Of a DNA stretch of 64,000 nt, positions 48,255 through 56,559 are shown one piece after another. The position numbers and the translations under genes were made by a program. The DNA comes from CAVPTL01 sp963727235 (lineage in GTDB: Bacteria; Actinomycetota; Thermoleophilia; Gaiellales; JAICJC01): assembly GCA_963727235.1 (NCBI GenBank), contig CAVSFZ010000011.1:33391-97390 (forward strand), given 5' to 3'. How positions within the stretch are numbered: position 1 is the first letter of the stretch; each line of letters begins with the position of its first letter. The notes below the pieces were generated by a model, which did not search any database, was not told the origin of the DNA, and saw only the letters and a program-made list of their open reading frames with translations.

Positions 48255-48275
48255 GGTCGACGAGGAGATCCACAC

Positions 48276-48863
48276 ATGTCCAAACTCATCCGCCGAGCGA
48301 TCTCGGTGCCGGCACTCTCGCTGCTGGCGACACTCGGGTTCGCATCGACCGCCTGGGCCCACGCCGCCATCAGCCCACCCACCGCTGAAACTAGCGTTTT
48401 GCAGCAATTTACGCTGGCTGTGCCGACTGAGGAAGAGGGGGCCACGACCACTGAGATCCAGCTCACCGTGCCCGACGGAGTGGCCATCGACTCGTTCGAG
48501 GCCGCCCCCGGATGGACGCGTACGGTCAAGGCCACCGGCTCGGGTGAGGACGCGGTCATCAACCAGGTGACCTGGACCGGCGGCTCGGTACCGACTGACG
48601 AGGACTCCGTGTTCCACTTTCAGGCGGCCCTCACCGGGGGATCGGCGACGTACACCTTCGGCGTTCGCCAGACCTACTCCGACGGCACCGTGGTGGAATG
48701 GACCGGGCCTGAGGACTCGGATACGCCCAGCCCCACCATCAAGGGTGTCTCGTCGCTGGGTGGCTCGTCCAACACGCTTGCGATTGTGGCCGTGGTGCTC
48801 GGCGCAGTGGGCATCCTGCTCGGTGGCATCGCACTGTTCTCGGGGAGACGATCTCTGACGTGA
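48276..48863 (+). CDS. YcnI-family copper-associated exported protein
   Basis: A 195-residue DUF1775/YcnI protein. The signal peptide ends at TAWA, leaving mature His1 (HAAISPPTAE), the copper ligand position in YcnI. The domain continues ATTTEIQLTVPDGVAIDSFEAAPGWTRTV, and a C-terminal membrane anchor (LAIVAVVLGAVGILLGGIAL) follows. YcnI in Bacillus binds Cu(II) and is encoded beside the CopCD fusion YcnJ, as here. Confidence 0.9.
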   Translation: MSKLIRRAISVPALSLLATLGFASTAWAHAAISPPTAETSVLQQFTLAVPTEEEGATTTEIQLTVPDGVAIDSFEAAPGWTRTVKATGSGEDAVINQVTWTGGSVPTDEDSVFHFQAALTGGSATYTFGVRQTYSDGTVVEWTGPEDSDTPSPTIKGVSSLGGSSNTLAIVAVVLGAVGILLGGIALFSGRRSLT

Positions 48864-50593
48864 CCCACCGGGCACGGGCCGCACTGGTTGTGGTGGTGCT
48901 CGCGGCCGCCGGGGCGTTCCCGGCGGCCGCCTCGGCCCATGCCGTGCTGGAGAAGACCACTCCGCTTGCAAGCGCGACGGTGCCGGCGTCGCCGTCCAGG
49001 GTCACGCTCACTTTCGACGAGGCCGTGGAGCCGCGCTTTGCGGTGATCTCGGTGACCGACGCGAACGGCAACCAGCAGACGGAGGGATCGCCGTACGCCG
49101 TCCCGGGCGACCCCGACACGCTCGCGATCAGCGTGCGGCATCTGCCTCAGGGCTGGTACCTGGTGTACTGGCGCGCGATCTCCGCCGACGGCCACCCGGT
49201 GCGCGGCGCGTTCACATTCGCCGTGGGGCCGGTGCCGGGAGCGGCTCCGCAGTTCGTGATCCCCTCGCTCTCAGAGTCGGCCGCCACGCCGCAGCTGGTG
49301 GCAGCGCGGTGGCTGGTGTTCCTGGCGGTGATGATCGCGGTGGGGCTATTCGCCTTCCGCACGCTGATCGCTCGCCGGGCGCTGACCGGGTCGGTGTCGG
49401 CCGCCCGCGCCATCGACATCACGCTGGTGGTCTCGGTTGTGGCGGGCCTGTTCGCCACGCCGCTCTACATGCTGGTGACCACCGCTGAGTTCGCTCAGAA
49501 ATCGGTCGTCGATGTGATCGGGGTGGTGCCGCTGATCCGCGACTCGGCCCTGGGCCGGGCGTTGGTTGACCTCGAGCTTGTGCTGGTGCTGTTCGGGCTG
49601 GCCGCCCTGGTTGCGATCAAGCTCGACCGGCCCGACCGCAGGCAGCGCTCGGTGGCTGAGCTGCTGGCGCTGACCGGAGCGGTGATCGCCGCCGGGGCGC
49701 TGTTGGTGATCCCGGGCCTCGCGGGCCACCCCGGGCAGACCTCACCGGCGGCGCTCTCGCTCGCGCTTGACTGGACGCATCTGGTCGCGGGTTCACTGTG
49801 GCTCGGCGGTCTGGTCGCACTCACGCTGGCCGTCGCGCGCACCCCGCCGGAGGCCCGGCTGCCGGTGCTCGGTGCCGCGGTGCCGCGATTCTCATTGGTC
49901 GCACTGGCGTCCGTGGTCGTCCTGATCGCGTCGGGCACAGGCGCTGCGATCGTTCATCTGCCGACGCTGCAGTCGCTGTGGCAGACCTCCTACGGGAAGA
50001 CCATCCTGGTCAAGATCGCCATCTTGGCGGTCACGATCCTGGTCGCCGCCGTCAACAACCGGCGATCGGTGCCGCGGCTGAAGGCCGCGCTCGGGGCGGA
50101 CGATCCCGAGTCGGGCTCGACGGCGATCGGACTGCTGCGGCGGGTGGTGGGCGTCGAGATCGCGCTGGTCACCGCCATCGTGCTGGCGGCGATGGTGCTC
50201 ACCAGCCTGCCGCCGCCGGCGAGGGCGCTGGCGGAGATCGGGACGGTGGACGCGCATGTCGGACCGGGAGCTGTGACAACCACGGTTGATCACGGCTCGT
50301 ATCGGGCGACCATCACCATCGCCCCCAACAAGGCGGCTGCGCCCAACAAGTTCGAGCTGCAGCTGACCCGCGACGGCAGCCCTGTCCAGAACGCCACCGT
50401 GATCCAGCGGTTTCTGATGCTGGACATGGAGATGGGTACCCAGAGCTACGTGATGCGTGAGCACGCCCCGGGCGTCTACCGTCTCGTGCGGCCGGCACTG
50501 GTGATGGTTGGCCACTGGGCTTTGCAGTTCCAGATCGAGCCGCGTGGCTCCCCGGCGTTTACGATCGTGCTCGAGGATCACGCGGAGGGATAG
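48860..50593 (+). CDS. CopC-CopD fusion copper import/resistance protein
   Basis: A 577-residue protein. After the signal peptide the CopC domain begins at the mature His (HAVLEKTTPLASATV) and carries the second copper site Asp and His in SADGHPVRGAF. A CopD membrane domain with about eight segments spans 150-460. A C-terminal exported YtkA-like beta domain (PNKFELQLTRDGSPV, MLDMEMGTQSYVM, GHWALQFQI) ends the chain; its His and Met residues may bind metal. The GTG start overlaps the ycnI stop. Function in copper uptake to the cytoplasm is known for YcnJ. Confidence 0.92.
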   Translation: MTHRARAALVVVVLAAAGAFPAAASAHAVLEKTTPLASATVPASPSRVTLTFDEAVEPRFAVISVTDANGNQQTEGSPYAVPGDPDTLAISVRHLPQGWYLVYWRAISADGHPVRGAFTFAVGPVPGAAPQFVIPSLSESAATPQLVAARWLVFLAVMIAVGLFAFRTLIARRALTGSVSAARAIDITLVVSVVAGLFATPLYMLVTTAEFAQKSVVDVIGVVPLIRDSALGRALVDLELVLVLFGLAALVAIKLDRPDRRQRSVAELLALTGAVIAAGALLVIPGLAGHPGQTSPAALSLALDWTHLVAGSLWLGGLVALTLAVARTPPEARLPVLGAAVPRFSLVALASVVVLIASGTGAAIVHLPTLQSLWQTSYGKTILVKIAILAVTILVAAVNNRRSVPRLKAALGADDPESGSTAIGLLRRVVGVEIALVTAIVLAAMVLTSLPPPARALAEIGTVDAHVGPGAVTTTVDHGSYRATITIAPNKAAAPNKFELQLTRDGSPVQNATVIQRFLMLDMEMGTQSYVMREHAPGVYRLVRPALVMVGHWALQFQIEPRGSPAFTIVLEDHAEG

Positions 50594-50598
50594 GCCGG

Positions 50599-51297
50599 AT
50601 GCCACCACAGCCGCCGAACAACCAGCGTCAGGGCCGCGTGCTGGCCGCCGCCGTGGCGGCGTTCGTGGCCGGTGTGGCCGCGGTCGCGCTGGTGCTGTTC
50701 CTGGCATCGGCGGTGACCAGCTTCGCCGACGGCGATCCGCCCAGCGACTACCTGCTCACCCAGCAGGTGTACCTGCCCATCAACGCTCCCTCAGCCGCCA
50801 GCGGCGATCGGCTGAAGGCCTTGGTGGCGGCGGCCAACGACGATGGCTACACGATTCGCGTGGCCGTGATTCAGGCACCCCAGGACCTGGGTTCGATCCC
50901 CCAGCTGATGGGAAAGCCGCGCACCTACGCCAAGTTCTTGGGGGCCGAGCTCGCGTTCGCCTACCGGGGACGGCTGTTGACGGTCATGAGCAACGGCTAC
51001 GGCATCTCCCAAAACGGCGGCAAGCGCGTGCCCAACGGCTACCGGCAGCTGCGCTCGGTGGCCGCGCCCGGAGGGTCATCGCCGGACACACTCACCGATG
51101 CCGCCAGCGCGGCGGTGCGCAAGCTCGCGACCGCCAACGGACACCCGCTGCCGCAGGACCTGCCTGCGCTGGAAGGCTCGTCGGGTCAGTCGTTGATCTC
51201 GGCCAACCGCACCGCGATCATCGCCGGCGCACTGGTCGTGGCCGGCGTGGTCGGGGCGGTGTTGGTGCTCGTGCTGGCGCGCCGCCGGGGTGAATAA
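50599..51297 (+). CDS. Membrane-anchored extracytoplasmic protein, unknown function
   Basis: A 232-residue protein with an N-terminal TM (VLAAAVAAFVAGVAAVALVL), an extracytoplasmic domain (YTIRVAVIQAPQDLGSIPQL, FAYRGRLLTVMSNGYGI) and a C-terminal TM with a basic end. The domain recalls the TPM fold in its layout (VAVI strand, then LLTVMSNGYG), but this is tentative. It starts 5 nt after the CopCD gene. The stop TAA is supplied by palindromic element 6. Confidence 0.65.
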   Translation: MPPQPPNNQRQGRVLAAAVAAFVAGVAAVALVLFLASAVTSFADGDPPSDYLLTQQVYLPINAPSAASGDRLKALVAAANDDGYTIRVAVIQAPQDLGSIPQLMGKPRTYAKFLGAELAFAYRGRLLTVMSNGYGISQNGGKRVPNGYRQLRSVAAPGGSSPDTLTDAASAAVRKLATANGHPLPQDLPALEGSSGQSLISANRTAIIAGALVVAGVVGAVLVLVLARRRGE

Positions 51298-51320
51298 CGG
51301 TGCCTGGCACCGTTATTCAC
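51290..51320. repeat. Palindromic element 6 (AACGG type, perfect, central T)
   Basis: The arms GTGAATAACGGTGCC and GGCACCGTTATTCAC pair perfectly around a central T. It lies between convergent genes and supplies both stop codons: TAA (51295-51297) on the plus strand and TGA (51317-51319) on the minus strand. Confidence 0.95.
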
Positions 51321-52660
51321 GCGACCGGGTTTGGTTCCTCGACGACCGTCGGTGCGGGCGATGCCTCGTCGGCCCGGGTCAGCAGCCGGTGGCGGGGTAC
51401 GCGTTCGAGCCAGGCGCCTGCGGCGAGTGAGGTGAGGATTGCCAGGAGCACCAAGACGGCGAAGAAGTTTTGGTTGATGATGCCGGCGGCAAACGCGGTC
51501 GATGCGACCACGATCCCGGGGCCGCCGCGGGCGTTCATGGCGACCGAGAGGTTCAGTGCGCTGGAGTTGTCTTCGCCCGCTGCGCGGGCGCCCAGGTAGA
51601 CGCTGGCGGCTTTGATGGCGCACGCGGCGATCAGGAACCAGATGAAGAAGACGACGTCGAAGCCGTGGATCAGGTCGAGCCCGAGTCCGATTCCGGCGAA
51701 GTACACGGGGATGAAGAAGGCGAGTGAGAAGCTGCGGATCGCGAGTGTGGCCTGGGAGGGCTTGTCCTCGGTGGCAGCGACCACGATCCCGGCCACGAAG
51801 GCGCCGAAGAAGGCCTCCAGGCCCAGCATCAGTGCGGCGGCGGTGGCGAGGATCATGAAGGTGAGCTGGTGCGCGATCGGGGTGGCGCGCTGGATCACGT
51901 TCATCTCGAGGTTGCCGATCCAGCGATAGGCGGGCGGGCCGGCGATCAGGAACACCGCCAGGAACGCCAATGTCATCCCGACGTGGTAGATCATGTCCGC
52001 GTTCGAGCCGCCGGAGATATTCAGTGCAGACGGCAGGCCGAACAGCGTGCCGCCGGTTCCACCGGCGTAGCCGATGGCGATTGCAAGCACCACGTACAGC
52101 ACCAGGTCCTCGAGCACCGCCACGCCCAGGACGACGCGCGCGAACGCTGTGTCGAGGATGCCGAGGTCATGCATGATCCTCGAGATGACCGGGATGCTGG
52201 TGATCGCCAGTGCGATCGAGAACACCAAGACGAATGAGGTCGAGTTGCCGTTTGGACCCCACAGGCGCTGCTGATCGATCACCTGCGAGATGCCCAGGCC
52301 GGCGATGAAGGGGATGCACATGCCGGCTGCGAACACCGCCGCGACGGTGCGACGCTCACCACGGTTAAACACGGTGCGAAGCTCGGATCCGGCCATGAAC
52401 AGCAGCAGCAAAAGGCCGAGCTGGTAGACGGCGCCGAGGATGATCGAGGTCGAGCCGTCGGTTGGGAACATCCACGCCTGGGCCGAGGGCCACACCCAAC
52501 CCAGCACGGTTGCACCCAGCAAAAGGCCGCCGAGGATCTCGCCGATTGCCCGCGGCTGGCGGAAACGCACGAACAGCGAGCCCATCCCGTGCGCGCACAG
52601 AAGGATCGCGGCCAGCGCGATCAGGGTATGGGCGAGGTCAGCTGTTGCGAGAGACGTCAT
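51317..52660 (-). CDS. Cation/proton antiporter (CPA2 family)
   Basis: A 447-residue polytopic protein with about 12 membrane segments. The N-terminal GEILGGLLLGATVLG and the central ALAITSIPVISRIMHDLGI with AFARVVLGVAVLEDLVLYVVLAI are the CPA2 (KefB/NhaS) signature; the acidic residue of VLEDL is the ion site. It lacks the cytoplasmic NAD-binding domain of Kef proteins. It is the last gene of a three-gene operon and overlaps the sulfotransferase gene by 23 nt. Confidence 0.92.
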   Translation of the reverse strand: MTSLATADLAHTLIALAAILLCAHGMGSLFVRFRQPRAIGEILGGLLLGATVLGWVWPSAQAWMFPTDGSTSIILGAVYQLGLLLLLFMAGSELRTVFNRGERRTVAAVFAAGMCIPFIAGLGISQVIDQQRLWGPNGNSTSFVLVFSIALAITSIPVISRIMHDLGILDTAFARVVLGVAVLEDLVLYVVLAIAIGYAGGTGGTLFGLPSALNISGGSNADMIYHVGMTLAFLAVFLIAGPPAYRWIGNLEMNVIQRATPIAHQLTFMILATAAALMLGLEAFFGAFVAGIVVAATEDKPSQATLAIRSFSLAFFIPVYFAGIGLGLDLIHGFDVVFFIWFLIAACAIKAASVYLGARAAGEDNSSALNLSVAMNARGGPGIVVASTAFAAGIINQNFFAVLVLLAILTSLAAGAWLERVPRHRLLTRADEASPAPTVVEEPNPVA

Positions 52661-53636
52661 GCGATTCTGATTCCTTGACTGAAAGTTCGTCCTCTGAGTA
52701 GAACAGGCCTGCCACGTCGGCGGTGCGTTCGATCACAGCCTCCTGCTCGGCCGGGGTCAGCCGCTTGCGCCAGGCCCACGCGTTGGCGCGGCTGTCCATC
52801 GGCTGGAACGCGGTCTTGGACAGGCCAACGCGGCCCCACGGGTTGCTCCGCCGCGAGTCCTGCGGGCTGGTGGCGGTCCTGATCGCCGTCTCGGCCTGTT
52901 CGCCGAACTCCATGCCCAGGCGATCGTACAACCGCCGGAACTCGGGCACCGGCTGCTCGGCCAGATCCTCGTATCGGACGACGATCGCATCCGAATGGCG
53001 CTCGGCGTCCTGGGCGATCGCCGAGTGGATCAGCCGGTAGAGCAGGCAGCCGTGCTCGACCACGTCGAACGGCTGGCTCAACGTGCGGTCGATGTCGTCA
53101 CTGAAGTCCGAGAGATACGCCTTGATCAGCTCCGGCTGAGCGGCGATGTCGGGCAGGTTGTCGCTCCAGCGCGTGCCGATCCGCTTGAGGCTGCTGACGA
53201 TGCCGGCGGGGTGCCGCACCAGGTAGACGACGCGGCAGAAGTGCCGATCGGCCAGCCAGCGGGCGGAGAACACCGCGTAGGGGTCGTCCAGGATCGGGCG
53301 CGAGTGGCGGATCCGGCCGGCGGTGAAGGTCGAGAGGTACTTGGCCATCTTGGCCAGGTCGTAGGGCGATCGGTTGGCCCGAAGCTCCGAGCCGACGTGG
53401 TAGTGCAGCCGGAACATGTCCGCGAAGCCCGGCCCGTATTCCGCGTCGTTGTGCTCCCCGATGTACTGGTAGGACAGCGGCGCGGGCACCCGCAGGATTC
53501 CCGGCGAAAGGCCGGGAGGGTGGCGCCTGTTGAGCGGCTCGTTGAGGTGCACCGCGTGGCCGCCGGCCACGAGCATCAGTGCCATCCAGCTGCCGCCCGA
53601 TCGCGCCATTCCGGTCGCGAGCACCGGTTGGGTCAA
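52638..53636 (-). CDS. Sulfotransferase-family protein
   Basis: A 332-residue PAPS-dependent sulfotransferase-like protein. The P-loop-like 5'-phosphosulfate motif is ATGMARSGGSW near the N terminus, the 3'-phosphate-binding motif is VVYLVRHPAGIVSSL, and DAIVVRYEDLAEQP is the third conserved block. TTG 53636 overlaps the stop of the upstream histidine phosphatase (TTGA). The longer frame is not supported. The acceptor is unknown. Confidence 0.87.
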   Translation of the reverse strand: MTQPVLATGMARSGGSWMALMLVAGGHAVHLNEPLNRRHPPGLSPGILRVPAPLSYQYIGEHNDAEYGPGFADMFRLHYHVGSELRANRSPYDLAKMAKYLSTFTAGRIRHSRPILDDPYAVFSARWLADRHFCRVVYLVRHPAGIVSSLKRIGTRWSDNLPDIAAQPELIKAYLSDFSDDIDRTLSQPFDVVEHGCLLYRLIHSAIAQDAERHSDAIVVRYEDLAEQPVPEFRRLYDRLGMEFGEQAETAIRTATSPQDSRRSNPWGRVGLSKTAFQPMDSRANAWAWRKRLTPAEQEAVIERTADVAGLFYSEDELSVKESESHDVSRNS

Positions 53637-54334
53637 GACGCGGCCCGGATCGACGACGGGGCGAACAGGTAGGTGCCCGACTTGCGCGGATCGGGATCGC
53701 TGCGGTCGACCGGCTGGGCCAGCGAGATGCGATCGTCGGTGACGTCGAACACCACGGCCGATGCCGTCTGCATCGCAAACTGCCAGTCGTGCTCGGTCGC
53801 ACCGGCGACGCGCAGCACCGCCAGGCGCACCATCACGCCGTGCGAGACAGCTGCGACGCTGCTGCCGTCGGCGTGAGCCTTGCCGATCTCCTTGAGCGCG
53901 GCCACCACTCGATCGGCGGCGTTGGCGACGGCTTCTCCCTCGGGGCAGACAGCAATCTCCGGGTCGTTCAGGTAACGCTCGAACGCCTTCGGGTCGTGCT
54001 CCGCCGACTCTTCCTTGGTCAACCCTTCCCACACGCCGTAGTCGAGGTTCACCAGGTTCGGCAGCGGGATCACCGGACCGGCGTTTGACACCGACGTGAT
54101 CGCCTCTCCCACCTCGATCGCGCGTCGCAGCGGGCTGCTGTAGACGGCGCTGATGTTGGCGTCACTGAGGCCGTGTGCAGCGTCCCACGCCTCTTGGCGG
54201 CCAACTTCGTCGAGCGGGACTTCGAGTCGGCCTCGAAACCGCACCTGGGTGTTCATCACGGTGCGCCCGTGGCGTACGAGAAAGATGCGACACGTCTCCG
54301 GTGCCACAGCGTCGAATCGGGTTGTAGCGTCCAT
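53633..54334 (-). CDS. Histidine phosphatase (phosphoglycerate mutase-like)
   Basis: A 233-residue protein of the histidine phosphatase superfamily: LVRHGRTVMN with the phospho-His, SSPLRRAIE, DYGVWEGLT and AVSHGVMVR with the second His. Such proteins act on phosphosugars, nucleotides or, beside sulfotransferases, possibly PAP or other by-products (inference). GGAGGA precedes the ATG. It leads the operon of phosphatase, sulfotransferase and antiporter. Confidence 0.9.
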   Translation of the reverse strand: MDATTRFDAVAPETCRIFLVRHGRTVMNTQVRFRGRLEVPLDEVGRQEAWDAAHGLSDANISAVYSSPLRRAIEVGEAITSVSNAGPVIPLPNLVNLDYGVWEGLTKEESAEHDPKAFERYLNDPEIAVCPEGEAVANAADRVVAALKEIGKAHADGSSVAAVSHGVMVRLAVLRVAGATEHDWQFAMQTASAVVFDVTDDRISLAQPVDRSDPDPRKSGTYLFAPSSIRAAS

Positions 54335-54688
54335 CTACAGGGATCCTCCGGTCGGAGCGAACATTTGGGGCTATCGGTTAACCCTACGAGCGTTTGACCA
54401 GGAAGTCGAGATGTGTCCAAATGGTTTCCTGGATGTGCCGCACGGTGCGCCGAGCCGCCGAGGAACACCGGGGCGGAGGCGCGTGCCAACTGCCGGAGTA
54501 GACCACGCACCTGGGAATGTGTCAAGTTGGTACCGCCCACCGCGTTCGCAGTTAGGGGCAGAGGGCGTCCGGCTAGTAACGGAGTATGTCGTGCACGTCG
54601 GACGATCGGGTTTCGGTCGCGCTCGGTGGGGCCGCCGAGATGCTGCTGTGGACGCTCCATCGGCGCGCCGGTTAGGCGAGGCGTGTCG
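54335..54688. other. 354-bp gap without a supported gene
   Basis: Several overlapping ORFs in all frames look random (Arg/Cys/Ser-rich). The left end should hold the promoter of the histidine phosphatase gene. The right end may contain the scrambled 5' part of the methyltransferase relic that follows. Confidence 0.5.
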
Positions 54689-55231
54689 ATGCCGTGCTGG
54701 ACGATGCTCCGCCGCTTTCTGTGGGCCCATCCCGACGGCGCTGTGGTGGCCCTTGGGGAGGGCGTGGAGACGACATTCTGGCGGGTCGACAACGGTAGGG
54801 CTCGCTGGATCACGGTCGATCTGCCCGAGGTGGTGGAGCTTCGTCACAAGCTGCTGCCAACCAGCGGTCACCGCCGGCTGGTCATTCCCAGCTCGGTGAC
54901 TGACGACGGCGGGCCACCGGCTGCCGGCTTATGCGCCGTGCGGTTTCCGAGCGGGGCGATCCTGTTCGACGCCGTCCGCGCTGGCTCACCGAGCGCAGCC
55001 GGCGGGGGGAGCCGACGATGGGTGGTGGCTATCGCGCGCCCGTCTGGACCTGGGTATGGACGCCGAGGAACGCGCATGATCGAGTCGATCCCCGGCATCG
55101 ACGATCTGCGGTCGCTGAGACTCCCACGAGGCCGGAGCCGGCTGCTGGGTTACGCCCTTCCTGCCCTGGAGCGCATGCCCGGCCCCAGCTTCGCCCCGAT
55201 CACAGTCATGCGGGCGGGATTCGACCGCTGA
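54689..55231 (+). pseudogene. Relic of an LCM/Ppm1-family O-methyltransferase
   Basis: The product starts FLWAHPDGAVVALGEGVETTFWRVDNG, then ARWITVDLPEVVELRHKLLP, which is the SAM-binding part of leucine carboxyl methyltransferase-type enzymes. The block after that, including the YL-type motif, is missing. FPSGAILFDAV resumes the family pattern about 45 residues too early; an abnormal Gly/Arg-rich stretch follows, then a normal-looking end (IPGIDDLRSLRLPRGRS). The N-terminal 60-70 residues of the family are absent. This points to an internal deletion plus loss of the 5' end. Confidence 0.6.
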
Positions 55232-55261
55232 GTTCGTAACGTTCTCGGGACGCCGCGATGG

Positions 55262-55267
55262 CAGAAT
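55262..55267 (+). promoter_or_regulatory. -10 element for a leaderless transcript (second sensor module)
   Basis: CAGAAT is followed by 6 nt and GTG 55274. Confidence 0.4.
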
Positions 55268-55273
55268 CGGTTC

Positions 55274-56479
55274 GTGAAAGTGATCACGAGACAGCGGTGC
55301 GCGTGGTCGGTGTGGGTGATCTCGGTCGCGGCGATGGCGAGCGCGATCGGCCTTGCCGTGCGGGCGGATCTGCCTCTCTCGTGGGTTGTGATCCCGGTGG
55401 CCCCGACGTTGGGATGCGCGACCGTGGGCCTGGTGCTGTGTCTGCGTGTGCCTCGCAACCCGATCGGCTGGCTGTTTCTCTCCGTCGGCGTGATCGTGGC
55501 GTTCGGGAAGCTCTGCGATGCGTACTCGGCGGCGTCGCTCGGTCTGCCCGGCCGGGGAGCGGCCGCGGTGAGCGCGGCAGTGTTCGAGCCGCTCGTGCTG
55601 CTCGTGCTGCCGCCGTTGCTGGTGCTGTTCCCCGAAGGCCGGCTGCCGTCTCGCAGATGGCGGGTGGTGGGGGCGGTGTGGCTGGTGGCGGTGGTCCTGT
55701 TCGTGTTCGGCATTGTGTTTGCCGACGATGTTGTGAACCTCGATTCCGGTGCGGTGCTGGATAGCCGACACGGCCTCGGCGGGACGTTCGGTGAGGCTCC
55801 CGGTTTCGCCGGGTTCATCGGGCTTCTGGCGGTGTTCGCGATGACGGTGGCCGCCGCGGTGTCGTTGGTGGGGCGCTACCGCCGGGCGACGGGGCTTCTG
55901 CGACAGCAGCTCAAGTGGTTCGGCGGCGCGGCCAGCGTGCTGGCCGCGGTCGTGGCCTCGGCTCCGCTGATCTGGTTTCTGCCGTGGTCGGACCTCGTGG
56001 TCTCGGCGCTGGTTGCGGCCGCCGGAACCGGCCTGGTGGTCGCCACCGGGATCGCGATCCTCCGATACCGGTTGTACGAGATCGATGTGATCATCCGCCG
56101 CACCCTGATCTACGCGGCGCTGATCCTGGTGCTGGCCCTCGTCTACCTCGGCGGGATCTCGCTGATGGGATGGGCGTTTCGGTCGCTCACCGGCCAGTCC
56201 GGTGCGCTGGCGGTGACGATCTCGACGCTGATCGTTGCCGCCGCGTTCCAGCCGCTGCGGTCGCGCATCCAGCGGGCGGTCGATCACCGCTTCTATCGCG
56301 GCAAGTACGACGCCGCCAACACGCTCGATGCGTTTGCCGGCCGGCTGCGCCACCAGATCGAGCTCGACTCGCTGTCGGCTGGAGTGCTGGACGTCGTCAA
56401 CACCACCCTGCAGCCCAGCCACGCCAGCCTGTGGCTGCGGCCCGGCGCCGCCGTGGCCCACCGGGATGACGAAATTTGA
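55274..56479 (+). CDS. Orphan membrane sensor module, paralogue of 12344-13501
   Basis: A 401-residue protein with the same plan: about eight membrane segments, then RYRLYEIDVIIRRTLIYAALI, AAFQPLRSRIQRAVDHRFYR and LQPSHASLWLR. It ends with an acidic tail and no kinase domain. The C-terminal third is over 70 percent identical to the paralogue by eye. GTG start with a weak leaderless-type promoter. Both could signal to a separate kinase or be receptor-like proteins in their own right. Confidence 0.8.
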   Translation: MKVITRQRCAWSVWVISVAAMASAIGLAVRADLPLSWVVIPVAPTLGCATVGLVLCLRVPRNPIGWLFLSVGVIVAFGKLCDAYSAASLGLPGRGAAAVSAAVFEPLVLLVLPPLLVLFPEGRLPSRRWRVVGAVWLVAVVLFVFGIVFADDVVNLDSGAVLDSRHGLGGTFGEAPGFAGFIGLLAVFAMTVAAAVSLVGRYRRATGLLRQQLKWFGGAASVLAAVVASAPLIWFLPWSDLVVSALVAAAGTGLVVATGIAILRYRLYEIDVIIRRTLIYAALILVLALVYLGGISLMGWAFRSLTGQSGALAVTISTLIVAAAFQPLRSRIQRAVDHRFYRGKYDAANTLDAFAGRLRHQIELDSLSAGVLDVVNTTLQPSHASLWLRPGAAVAHRDDEI

Positions 56480-56559
56480 GCGCCGTTCATCGTCCGTTAG
56501 GTATACAGTTTATTTCGGCTTAGCTCCTGGAATAGCCAAAACGTCTTGGGGAGGGCGCG

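Noticed and set aside
5028..51320. The palindromic repeats as a CRISPR array
   Set aside because: Copies are kilobases apart, have no regular spacers and no cas genes are present.
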